Below are positions 10,455-20,705 of a DNA stretch of 38,977 bases, piece after piece; position 1 is the first letter of the stretch, and each line of letters opens with the position of its first letter. The notes beneath the pieces are model-generated. The model saw nothing but the letters and a program-made list of their open reading frames with translations. It did not search any database and had not been told where the DNA came from. Source of the DNA: Paraglomus occultum (lineage: Eukaryota; Glomeromycota; Glomeromycetes; Paraglomerales; Paraglomeraceae); the NCBI GenBank assembly GCA_910592205.1, contig CAJVPJ010000159.1:1-38977 (forward strand), read 5' to 3'. The position numbers were made by a program, and so were the translations under genes.

Positions 10455-12305
10455 CTAGTGCTGATTGTCAGCCTGCTCAACCAGAATAGAAACAACTTCA
10501 TCAATATTATTATTATTACGCCTGAACAGATTTTCAAGTTCGCGCGTAGGTTGGGTGAAGCCCATCTCGCGAAGAAGTCGAATATCGTCAAGAAGATCAA
10601 TAGGCGCAAGAGCAAAATCTTGGATGTTACTGTCTTCGGTCTCCGAACGCTCAGAATATCTATTATTCATATATTTGGTCTCATCCACGTCATCGAAATT
10701 GTTATTGTTATTGTTGTTGTTATTGTTATTATTCTTCTTCTTGTTATTGTTATTGTTATTATTCACAACAGTTCTAAAAGACGTAGCACTATATCCTGGA
10801 TATTCCGAGCGATCAAACTTTGTCTCGCCAAACGAACCGCGACCACATTGAATCTGGCCATCTGGGGTTTGGTATGCGAAGAGCTTGTGTGAATTGTGGA
10901 ACGGATTATAATTCCTGTTATCATTCGTGTTTTCGTTCGCACCGTTATTTATTCCCGCACGGGGACCCGCTTTTTCGAAAATTTCATGTACGTATGAAAG
11001 AGTTCCTGGCAAAGCTTGCTCCTCTTGTGTTGTGCGTTGTGGAACCGGGGGTGGCGGCGGCGGTGGGGGAGGAGCGGTAAACGAGCTTGGCAGATTGGGG
11101 TGGTCTGAAGGGCCGGAAGTGAAGTGAGAAGGTGGTGGAGGATGACTATGAGTATTAGGAGAGCGAAGAGAAGGATAAGGAAGAGAAGATTGAGAATGAT
11201 GACGATGGGATGGGCTAACGTTCCGATGACTATGTTGTCGAGTAAGTTCATCTTTGGCCTGGTCAGCAGATCGTTCCTCGTTATTTGTAGATTGCGAACT
11301 GAGAATATTGCCGGGTAATCCACTCAAGAATGGAGTTTCGCGACAGGCATCAGAACGTGCTGGTGGAGTGTAAGTTGGTATGTATTCATGTTGGCTGGTT
11401 TCACTTGTACTTCTGACGTTGTTCCTATTCACATTTACATCCGTTGCGTTGAGGATGTTTTCTTCGATTTGTCTTTTCATGTCCTTCAACCATTCACCAA
11501 AAGTCTCCACGTCACCTTTAACCGATTCCACAACATCATGTATCAATTTATTGGCGGTGTCCATAATTTGAGGGTTTTGAGTAAAGAATTCTTGAAACTG
11601 GTTGACGAGAAATTGGAGTTGTTGAGTTAGATCATCTAGAGATGGATTAAAGTTTGAAGCGGAGGGTGGTGGAGACGACGGAGGAATCTCCATGTCATGT
11701 AAATCCTTCTTTTCTTCCTCGGAAGGTACGTCGACTTCAGCCCGAGACAAACCATGTAATAACGGAGCACGCTCTTCCGTATGCTCCTGGGATAATCCAC
11801 CATTTTCTAACCTAGATTCAATATCGACTGATTTCTTATCCTCGTCAATATTTTCGAATTCCCCGTCACAACTGCTCAAATCGTCTTCCGCCTTATCCTT
11901 CTTGACAACAATTTCGTGTCCATCAATTCCTTCTAGCACCCATCCTCTTTCGCCGAGCTCGCTGACGCTACTTTCTCTGCTACTACCGACACTGTTTCTG
12001 TGACGGATATTATTCGGAATAACAACACCGTCCTCTTCGTCTTGTTCACTTTCCTCGACTATGTTCAACGTAAATTTCATAGACTCGCTATCGGACACGT
12101 GTGAATTAAACACCTCCCTAAGTTCCAAATCAGACGACATGGTGACCACGTCGCCATCCTCGTCGTTATAGGTAACGCTGATTGCAGTGGAGGGAGGAAT
12201 AGAAAATATTGCCCGAAGAGTGGAGGAGAGCTCTGTCCATGTCGAGTGGGGCGAGACGGCAAACTGCCGAACCTCGTCGTTATAAGCTACCTTTATCGTT
12301 GGCAT
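10455..12305 (-). CDS. PB1-UBA protein, p62/NBR1-like selective autophagy adaptor candidate
   Basis: This intronless gene encodes 616 residues. Residues 1-82 form a PB1 domain: TIKVAYNDEVRQFAV at the start, and the acidic OPCA motif YNDEDGDVVTMSSDLELREVF at 46-66, which binds the basic face of partner PB1 domains. The C-terminus (~572-616) is a UBA domain with the MGF loop (LLREMGFTQPTRELEN, then NNIDEVVSILVEQ), expected to bind ubiquitin. The middle is disordered, with a proline run near residue 410-425 and a poly-Asn tract interrupted by Lys near 514-538. A possible Atg8-binding LIR, FENI at 150-153, sits in acidic context (DGEFENIDED). PB1 plus UBA plus LIR is the layout of p62/SQSTM1 and NBR1, but I see no ZZ zinc finger or four-tryptophan domain. 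An autophagy role is therefore an inference. Confidence 0.85.
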   Translation of the reverse strand: MPTIKVAYNDEVRQFAVSPHSTWTELSSTLRAIFSIPPSTAISVTYNDEDGDVVTMSSDLELREVFNSHVSDSESMKFTLNIVEESEQDEEDGVVIPNNIRHRNSVGSSRESSVSELGERGWVLEGIDGHEIVVKKDKAEDDLSSCDGEFENIDEDKKSVDIESRLENGGLSQEHTEERAPLLHGLSRAEVDVPSEEEKKDLHDMEIPPSSPPPSASNFNPSLDDLTQQLQFLVNQFQEFFTQNPQIMDTANKLIHDVVESVKGDVETFGEWLKDMKRQIEENILNATDVNVNRNNVRSTSETSQHEYIPTYTPPARSDACRETPFLSGLPGNILSSQSTNNEERSADQAKDELTRQHSHRNVSPSHRHHSQSSLPYPSLRSPNTHSHPPPPSHFTSGPSDHPNLPSSFTAPPPPPPPPPVPQRTTQEEQALPGTLSYVHEIFEKAGPRAGINNGANENTNDNRNYNPFHNSHKLFAYQTPDGQIQCGRGSFGETKFDRSEYPGYSATSFRTVVNNNNNNNKKKNNNNNNNNNNNNFDDVDETKYMNNRYSERSETEDSNIQDFALAPIDLLDDIRLLREMGFTQPTRELENLFRRNNNNIDEVVSILVEQADNQH

Positions 12306-13668
12306 GATTATTATTTTGCGGGAAAGGGAAGCATGTGTAAGTTATATATGATAAGGTTGGGCTACGTAATGGCAAATACGTTTGTGTTTTGCGCAGCAAC
12401 AGGCGTCATATCATTTTACGCCCAATGCTTGGTATTCTAATTTAAACTAGCGCTAGTGTCGGATATCATTTGACAGATACGGAAAATAATGAATCCGACC
12501 AATAACAGTTTGATATTAACAACAACCACTTTCCACTATTGTTGTTGTTGTTGTCGTTGTTGTTGATGTTATTTTTTTTCTATTACCGCGATTTCATTCA
12601 TATATTAATATGTCTAGTGAGAAAAGCTTTATCAATCGACTTGGGTCAAGTTTCTCTGTAAGATAATTTATTACTATTACGGTTTCTCGGGGCGGGATTG
12701 CTGTCACGTGTTGTATTAAACGATATTATATGCTCGGAGTTCCTGGTATTTATTTCGGTCACAAGTATACTTGCTTCAAATTCTACTATAGCGTAGACCA
12801 TCTTCTGATAAATTGGGGTTTAAATGTTTTGTGTCGTGACTTGTAGCGTTGTTTACAACGAACGTTCGCTTTATTAACATGATTATGTATAAATTACGTC
12901 CCCTCAAATAATGGCACAAACGTGATGTTAAAGTTAGCACACCAGCATATCTACAACAAGTACTTGCATTTAATGCTAAGGTTCGTATAGACGCTTCATT
13001 ATTCAGCATAATACGGTGACGTCTGTATTCGCGCAGCATCCGCTTGGCAAGTTACATGAAAAGATATTCCTTTCAATTAGTTCTTAATTTGGTAATATGC
13101 AGAACATTCTCTTTACTGCGTATATCAATATGCATTAATGGAATAATCAATTCTAAATTTAGACAATTCGACGAATTATCAAGCGCGAAATAAATATAAG
13201 TACGGGTCGAATTCTATCGACAAACGGTTACCGAGTTAGTTCCAATTGGTTTTAAAAGTGTTCAGGAGTTGGCTATCGATTACAACGGAATGTTGAAAGG
13301 TATACACAATTACGCGAATAACGGAAGCGTCAACCTAGGTACATGAACAATTGACTAGCCAAATACCAATTCCTTCCTGAATTAAATTTAAAGAATAAAT
13401 TCCTCTTCGAAGTAATTGTTTGACTATTAGCATGCGAGAATAACTAATTGAGTAATTTAAATAGCAGGTGTCTTAATTGCACCGATACCGAAATAAAAGC
13501 GGAAGTACGCTGGTAACATAACACGGAAGAATATTATTACTCTCCCGCTCAAGACATCAACTTTCTTTCTACTTACAGCTAAATAACATTAAAACGCTAC
13601 ATTTTGCTAGTAAAAAATTTTGTTGATATATTACATATTGCATTTATTTGTATATCAGTAAAATATAT
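12306..13668. other. Intergenic, promoter side of the PB1-UBA gene
   Basis: It includes a (GTT/AAC)n microsatellite at about 12538-12567, read AAC on the strand of the downstream gene. I see no coding frame with recognisable content and no RNA gene. Confidence 0.45.
12538..12567. repeat. (GTT)n microsatellite
   Basis: Near-perfect gttgtt... repeat with one gtc interruption, about 235 bases upstream of the PB1-UBA start codon. The same AAC/CAA units make up the Asn and Gln tracts in several proteins of this window. Confidence 0.75.
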
Positions 13669-14096
13669 ATAGTCGAACCTCCATAAAGAACCCTCTATAA
13701 AAGAACTACCTCTCATGAAGAACATTATTTCATGAGACGGATGCGATTTATTAGTAAGTTTTTTTCATAAAAGAACTATCTAATAAAGGAACAAGAACAT
13801 GCCTCCATAAGAGCATTGCATGTTTATTGGATGGCAAATTTTATATAATCATTTTGGAAAATTAGTTAGACCTTGCTATCTCATTGATACATAATTTTTA
13901 TTACATGTAATTTATGATATAAAAAACAGCAGTTGCTTAGAAAAAGACTATGTTTATAAAGATACAGGTATTGCTTGACTGTAATACTAATATTTGATTG
14001 GTTCAATAGTATTTTGTGAGTAAACTCTATAAAAGAACACCTCTTACTCTATGATGGGCTGTCCCGACTGTGTTTTTTTATGGAGGTTAGGTGTAT
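13669..14096. mobile_element. Non-autonomous pogo-like DNA transposon relic (MITE)
   Basis: The left end reads agtcgaacctccataaagaa and the right end, on the other strand, CACCTAACCTCCATAAAAAA. They share an exact 12-base core (AACCTCCATAAA) and have TA at each boundary. Subterminal copies of a ctctataaaagaac-type motif occur near 13692 and 14034. Ends of the form AGTCGAACCTC...ATAA with TA targets are typical of pogo/Tigger-related Tc1-mariner elements. The element is about 430 bases and has no transposase frame. The terminal repeats are imperfect, so it is old or the boundaries are off by a few bases. Confidence 0.5.
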
Positions 14097-15053
14097 ATGG
14101 GAACGTTTTATACGATGTTAAAGTTGTGGTGTGGGATTTATTTGATTATAACCAATTCATTGTGTAATAATATATATAAACTACGTGATTTGCATTTAGA
14201 GAGAGATCTATAATGTTTCATTCTAGTCATAAAATGTCTTAACCCATTATTTAACGCTGAACACAGTAAAGAACTGCGCAAGAAAAATCTGCCTTACTGG
14301 CAGACTGCATGGAAAGAATTGGGTTGAGTACGATAAAATGTCTGGAAACACACCTTGCATTGGCGTGAAATTGACAATAAAGCTCCGCCGTCCAGTGAAT
14401 CAAACTCGAATGTAGTAATGTACTTAATACTCAGGACACTCTAACGACACATATTACAACATTTGTTGACCTCTACAAAATCAGTTGGAGTGCCATCGGA
14501 ACTTGTTCGAAAGTTGATTGGCACAATTCAAAAGGGATTACAATTAGCCGGTCCAAACCTACAAGTCGCTTAATATTTAATTGGGCAAATTATATTATTC
14601 AGATCACCTATGACATGCCATCGAACTGTCCCGCGCATTGTCGACTTTTGCGAGCCATTACGAATGGCAATATTGCAGGATTGCCAAAAGACTCTGTAAA
14701 GAAGTTTGTGAAGAATTGGGAATTCGCTACTCACAACGTTGGGCAGTGTTGTCAACTAAGAATATTTATAAGATTGGCAAGCTGATACTTCCGGTTCTGC
14801 GAAATATTATCTGTAAATTGTGACCTGATCACAGTTAAGCAGACAAATCACGCTGAATAATTGGATTCATTATATTGAGGGAATACTATTAGTATTAGAT
14901 TAGCAGGAAACTGATATTTTATGCATTGGTGCCCTTCTTACGTAGTATATGCTAAAATAGAAAGTCAACAAAGTGTATCACCAACATACATACATTTACG
15001 GGTTTATTGGAAGAATTGGGTTTATTCAATCAACATAACCGCCACTAACTCCT
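14097..15053. other. Intergenic, 3' side of the kinase gene
   Basis: Small open frames around 14570-14823 overlap on both strands and match nothing I know. There may be old coding relics here, but none can be supported. Confidence 0.4.
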
Positions 15054-17631
15054 TTACTTTTCATCAACCGCTCCTAACTCTATATTAATATCCGAACTTG
15101 GCACACTAAAATCTGATAAGGGAGGTAACTGATGAGAATCGTAGCTGTTTCTTGGTTTGGGCAAATCTCCGGTAGGTAAGAGTTTACTAGAATATTTACT
15201 CTCCTTTTCGAGACGTGATAACGGTTTTACATCATTATAATAGATGGTATTCCATTTGTCACTGTTATAATTATTCTTTAACACCACTTCGATGCGGTCA
15301 ACGGTTCCCCATGCATCTGGACGCCTATCAGGATCAGCATCACAACACCACTCGGCAAGTTTCTTGTATTCTTCGGGCGCTGAATCAGGCATCGTTGGTC
15401 GTCGTCCGTACATAATATCACATAATAAATCTCTGTCGAACTGCCTATCTCTAAAAGGCGGTTCACCAGTGGCGATTAAATACATAATAATACCAAAAGA
15501 ATATATGTCTGATTTCTGCGTAAACTTGTGAATATGGAAGACTTCCGGTGCAATAAAGGGTAAAACGCCTCGAATGGTTGAATTTTGCTGATGTGAATTC
15601 ACCGAGTGAGAAAAACCAAGATCGCAAATAAATGAGTCTATCTCACGCGTATTGTCGTGCAAAACTATGTTCCCGCCATGAAGATCGCAATGCACCAATC
15701 CCACATTATGAATGTCTTTCAGATAAGCTGCAATATTCAATAGATATTCGAATTTCATCCTCCAGGTCAATTTGTTAATATTCTGATCCAAATAAGACAA
15801 CAGATTACCATTGTTAGCATATTGCATAACAATAATGTACTCTTTTGTTTCTGGGTCTTGTGTAAATCCATAAATTTTAAGGAATAAACTGTAGCGTGTG
15901 CACTTGGTATGATTTCTGAACTATTAGATAAATATAAATTATATAAAATCAGATTAATTATCACTTTAATTATTATATTACCAATTATTGCTTACCTCAG
16001 AAATAAATAGTTCTGGCATTTCATTAAAGTTCTTGAAGCGTTTAAGTACAATTGTTTTTGGAACATGCCCTTTTACTGAATACTTTTTATATTTTGCGGT
16101 ATAAACTGTCCCATAACCACCAGATCCAATCTCTTTAAGTTCATCAAAGTCATCATACTGCATATACTGTACAAGTTTGTTAAGTTGTCTATATCTGTCC
16201 AATATTGCACGTATGTCATAGTAGAAAACTAAATAATAGTCCCGAGTAGATTGCTCTTGAGTGATTCCGATTATCCATATATTATCTGGTGTTAATATCC
16301 TCGGGTATTCCTGAGTCAGCTATTTGAGTAATGAGCAAACAATACAATCATTATACTTAATTATTTGCATTATTTTAACACATATTAATATTATAATTTA
16401 CCTGATGAAAATCAACATACTCAGCATTGCCTATTTGCTTGAGTGTCACTTTTGTCCATTTATTTGTTGTTGGTTCTAACCAATGTGCTATATGCGTGCA
16501 TCCATGGTATAATGAGGTCATTTCTTGTACATTCATCAATAGGGAATACTCTATCCATTGTATATAGGCATCATACTTATTCTTCACAGTGCTCCATGAT
16601 TCCATAATGAATAAATCCAAAGACTTGTTGCCTGTAGTCCAATCGAGTAATTTTGGTGTTTTACATTGATAACAGAATGCATTTATTTCAGGTTCTAATT
16701 GACGTGTACATGTCAAACATAAGCCAATCCTATCATGCTGTTTTATCAAACAATACTTGCAGCATACGTAAATCCAATAGTAATCCAAACATTTGTGATA
16801 AGAATATCCGGATGCCTGTTACATAACTAAGGAAAAATTTATATTAAGTTAATATTCATTTATTACTATATGCATTGTATTCATACTCAATAGTCACCTT
16901 GTCATAATATGAATCGTCCGTCTCATCCGTTATTTCAAGTGGAATAAAATTAGGAGCTGTATAGTAATGAGCAACAGATGTCATAGGTAAACCATACAAG
17001 TGTACGCCATACTCCATGTGCTTGATGCAATCAGATGGAATCCATTCCAAATAGGCGTCATTTGCTGAGTTTGTTTGTAATTGAGATTTTTTTATAAACT
17101 CATCGAGTTGCATATTGTTGCTAGTCCATCCATTGGATAATTTTTTACGTCCACAAAGCACCACACGGGACTACACCGGAGTATTCCGCATGCGGAACAG
17201 AAGCCATATCGAGAATAACAATGATAAAAGCGTTTATCAGCAACCATGTAATAGATTCCGTCAAACTTGGTAAATCCTTTTATGAATTTGTTGCGTTCCT
17301 TAAGCCATACGGAGTATCGTCTGAACTGACTATCATCACTATTGTACTTGTGTGTTGGAAGTGAGCATATTCTTGCAAAAGTGCTCACAAATAATGGTGT
17401 ACATTCTTCGCTATTTCCAACTAAGACAAGTATTATAGCAGCTGTATCAGTATACGTTTGTTTGCGACTAGCGTAGTGAATAGCGTCCATTGAACTTGAC
17501 GTTATGTCGGTAATTTGCCAGCAAGGAATCCATTCAAGTCTTAAACGTTTATTTTCACTTTCTAGGGAAGCTTGAACTAAGTTGTCAATTGCTGGATTAT
17601 ACATATCTTTAACTTCTGGAATTAACGACAT
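15054..17631 (-). CDS. Multi-module kinase: repeated truncated N-lobes followed by one complete protein kinase domain
   Basis: Segments on the minus strand: 17631-~17160, ~17164-16898, 16815-16402, 16319-15996 and 15920-15054. The last three join in phase 0 with good donors (GTAAAT, GTAAGC) and TAG acceptors. The last two carry a full kinase: glycine loop GSGGYGTVYTAKY, VLKRF lysine, catalytic loop HCDLHGGN (non-RD), DLG in place of DFG, APE and DIYSFGIIMY. The upstream segments hold degenerate copies of the N-lobe, each introduced by a cysteine-pair motif (FCSAC; CLTC plus CYQC), a W-T/S-T/S-N/G-N motif and a DAYxEWI-like strand, and each ending near beta5 (GIYYMVADK; DYYWIYV; DYYLVFYY). The layout resembles glomeromycete kinases with zinc-ribbon-WTSGN-EWIPY fronts. 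Segments 1 and 2 are one base out of frame near 17160, and the second donor is GTGACT. The 5' half may therefore be decayed, or the model is wrong there. Confidence 0.7.
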
Positions 17632-18410
17632 ACTGTGAATATTTTATCCGCCGCTCTTTCAACCTTATACCTCAGATTTGTTATCATTGGTCATAGATTA
17701 CGCTTACCGGAATAGATACCGTATTTCCCCGATATGTGTACCCGGTGTTAAACTTCTTTTTCAAAAAATTTTTTTAATTACCTGATTTATTAACACGTGA
17801 GAAAGGATATATCATGAAAGGGTATGTTAATATCTACAAGAGGAATACTAACTGATACCTGGGTAGACGTTCCGATCGTACAACTCTGAAAATTTTGTTA
17901 ACAACTTTTCAGTAGCAACGGCCAAATGGAATAGCAAGTGAGTACCTTTTTGACGCAACCATTCTCACATTTCCGATAAATTTTTTGTTTCCATCACTAT
18001 AATAATAACTAATACTAATTACGAGATAATTTCTTTGAAACTGCTTCCCCCGCCTTTCGTAGCTCCGCAAGAAACGTTCAACTATGTCTTGAAATGAGAG
18101 ATGCGCCTTTCTGTTGACAATGGCAAAATGTCTTGTCGCATAATAACACTAAAAAGATGTTGATACAAAAGCATACGATGCGCGATTACATGGTTAGTTG
18201 TAACTGTCGCATAAAAGCCGCATTAGTTTAACATGACAGCGTCTCAACATAAATTACAGTAAGAATAATGATTGTTATTTAAACGTTTGTTGTTACAAAA
18301 CAAGGGTTCTTTTCGCATACAATGAAGCTACCTTTTATGGATATTCTACCACTGTTCAATATTTTAAGGAATTCTTATGCTCTCACAGTCATGCTTATCC
18401 TTTCACAGTC
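17632..18410. promoter_or_regulatory. Shared upstream region of divergent kinase and radical SAM genes
   Basis: About 780 bases separate two start codons pointing away from each other, so both promoters must lie here. No specific operator or motif is identifiable. Confidence 0.4.
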
Positions 18411-18420
18411 ATGCTTATCC
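18381..18420. repeat. 20-bp tandem duplication at the annotated radical SAM start
   Basis: Two adjacent copies (18381-18400 and 18401-18420) of tctcacagtcatgcttatcc differ at one base. Each carries an ATG (18391 and 18411), and these are out of frame with each other. The first opens a frame of only about a dozen codons. Confidence 0.85.
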
Positions 18421-19997
18421 TTATATTAGACCGATACGCAGCCCTAAAACTGTCCGCTGGTTTTCCTCGAGGAAAGAATGAATTAATAGTGTCTGAACGA
18501 ATTAATGCACAGACAACTATAATGACAGTATTTAAAGGTTTCTTAAGAAAACCATTCGGGTGTACCACCCCTCTAACAAGCGCGCATACTTACAATAATA
18601 TATTCAGGTTCAGCACTATTGCTCCTGTCAACCCATTCCCAGGTGTTTATACGAAAGAGTCAGCTAGCGGTAAAAAAAAGTTAATAATAATATCCCTTGA
18701 TTGGACTCGTCCGAAAGATCCGCCTCTCTCTATTGGTCATGCTTCAATATTAGCCAGCCTACAACATCATGGCATTGAAACATTTGCTCGTTCATGGGCG
18801 GTCAATTCCCCTACCTTTTCTCCTCATCCTGTGAGAGACTTTATTATGCTGCACTCCCACGCTCAAACTGCTGTTGCCATAGGAGCTTTTGTTTGGAATG
18901 AAAAGGCTATACAATCAATTTTAACCGAGTTAAAACTACTCAGGTTTCCCGGTAGGATAATAATTGGCGGCCCCCAAGTAAGCTATGTTAAGAAAGACGT
19001 TGAGAGATTTTACCCTCAGGCCGACGTTTTTATCCGAGGATACGCCGAAAATGCTCTTGTAAAGCTAATTCAATCTGAAGAGCGTTTTCCTAGCATTCGA
19101 GGAGTGCACTACGCAGGAAAGCCAGATTTAGGATTATCTGCAGTTGCAGACTTGGAAGGGTTAATTTCACCATTTTTAACCGGACTTATTCCACCCCAAC
19201 GGTTTATTCGATGGGAAACCCAACGCGGGTGCCCGTTTCGTTGTGCTTTTTGCCAGCATCGGGAATCCGATGTGACCATGAAACGTCGTCAATTGTCTTT
19301 CTCGCGCATAATTCAAGAAGCAGAGTGGATTGGTCAAAATCCGATTATTCAGGATATTTCCGTATTAGACAATACGTTTAATTCTGGACCTAATTATCTT
19401 GATGTACTGGACAAATTAATAGAAGTAAAGTACAAAGGAAAGATAGCTTTTCAATGCAGGATTGAAATGATAAAAAAAGAATTCTTGGATAAAATTGTTC
19501 AATTGAGCGACACGGCAGAAGTAGTGTTGGAATTTGGATTACAGACAATTCATCACCAAGAGCAGGCGATTATAGACAGACCAAACAATATGAAGCTTGT
19601 TGAAAAAAATCTAACCGAAATACACAACCGCAATATTAAGTGCGAGGTTTCACTCATTTTTGGTCTACCTAGCCAGACGCTCACTTCTTTCAAACAGACC
19701 ATTGACTTTTGTTTACGTCATAAGGTTCCAACTGTTAAAGCCTTTCCTTTAATGTTGTTAAGAGGCACGCCATTGTATGACCGGAAATCCGAACTCGGGC
19801 TGGTTGAGTCTTATGAAGTGGCATCGCCAGACATTGATCGTTTACAGGTGGATATTCCTCATGTTGTTTCAAGTCCATCTTTTACCTATGAAGAATGGAA
19901 GGAAATGGCCGCTATGGCTGCTTGTTTAGAAAAAAAGGAATTATCGTCTCAAGTAAATGAACAAAGCGAGGCAATCAGAAACATTGTAGCGAGTTAG
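18411..19997 (+). CDS. B12-binding-domain-like radical SAM protein, bacterial type, probably mitochondrial
   Basis: This intronless frame encodes 528 residues from the first ATG. The radical SAM cluster motif CxxxCxxC is C274-P-F-R-C278-A-F-C281, which would hold the [4Fe-4S] cluster that cleaves S-adenosylmethionine. The N-terminal part (~90-255) is Rossmann-like with IIIGGPQV at 183-190, as in cobalamin-binding-domain radical SAM enzymes. It lacks the DxHxxG histidine motif, as many of that class do. The C-terminal part (EFGLQTIH, SLIFGLPSQT, KAFPLMLLRGTPLYDRK) closely follows the style of bacterial members. Residues 38-75 (MTVFKGFLRKPFG...FRFSTIAPVNPF) look like a mitochondrial presequence, so the ATG at 18522 (M38) may be the true start. 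The substrate is unknown. No introns, amid intron-bearing genes, suggests acquisition from bacteria. Confidence 0.85.
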   Translation: MLILILDRYAALKLSAGFPRGKNELIVSERINAQTTIMTVFKGFLRKPFGCTTPLTSAHTYNNIFRFSTIAPVNPFPGVYTKESASGKKKLIIISLDWTRPKDPPLSIGHASILASLQHHGIETFARSWAVNSPTFSPHPVRDFIMLHSHAQTAVAIGAFVWNEKAIQSILTELKLLRFPGRIIIGGPQVSYVKKDVERFYPQADVFIRGYAENALVKLIQSEERFPSIRGVHYAGKPDLGLSAVADLEGLISPFLTGLIPPQRFIRWETQRGCPFRCAFCQHRESDVTMKRRQLSFSRIIQEAEWIGQNPIIQDISVLDNTFNSGPNYLDVLDKLIEVKYKGKIAFQCRIEMIKKEFLDKIVQLSDTAEVVLEFGLQTIHHQEQAIIDRPNNMKLVEKNLTEIHNRNIKCEVSLIFGLPSQTLTSFKQTIDFCLRHKVPTVKAFPLMLLRGTPLYDRKSELGLVESYEVASPDIDRLQVDIPHVVSSPSFTYEEWKEMAAMAACLEKKELSSQVNEQSEAIRNIVAS

Positions 19998-20705
19998 ACG
20001 GTTGCGGTTTAATTCTTTGGAAACAGTGTTAAATACTGGTATATATATTTGATTATTTATTTTATTATCGCTACTATAATTATCGCCACCGTAACCAACG
20101 AAGGATAAATAGTTTTGACATTGATATATTAAATGGTGTATATTAATATTTATATTACAAAAACGGAGTTTTTTTATGTAATTGAAAAACCGGGCCATAT
20201 GTATATGCGCATTATCAAAGCATTACGTATTATCGGGAATTTGTTGCTGAGATTTAATATTAATTACATTTATCGACCGATGTTGATGTGCTTTGGTCTT
20301 TGATCACAAGACTGGATGCAGAGAACGACAAGATTGTCGAAAGATAACCAACTTATTAGATGTATGCTTAATGGATATTGTCTTTAATGTCTATTTTAAC
20401 ATTCTACCACCAATATTGTTCGTGACTCTCGGGTCATGTCGCACGAATTTTGACGAGCTCGACAACAATTCTTTATCCAGTAAGTCTATTCACATCATAT
20501 GCACGGCAAATTATCTATTTAATGTATTCAATGTCCAATGACATCGACTACCAAAGTTACCCGGTTTCGGACTAATATGCAATCTGAACTAAAAGTACGT
20601 CATCAAGTATTAACCACTATTACTATATCGACGATAAACAAGATCTAACTCGCATTTCCCTCATAGACATCCTTGCCTTGTCCTCATCCTTTTCCTTATA
20701 GCCAA
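19998..20705. other. Intergenic between radical SAM gene and EDE1
   Basis: It holds the radical SAM 3' UTR and the EDE1 promoter. A pyrimidine-rich stretch (ccttgtcctcatccttttcc) sits just before the EDE1 ATG. I see no coding evidence. Confidence 0.45.

Noticed and set aside
10458-12003. Plus-strand open frames opposite the PB1-UBA gene (10458-10892, 10465-10851, 11692-12003 and others)
   Set aside because: They are antisense shadows of a long coding frame with strong domain evidence. Their Leu/Ser/Ile-rich translations reflect the complementary codons.
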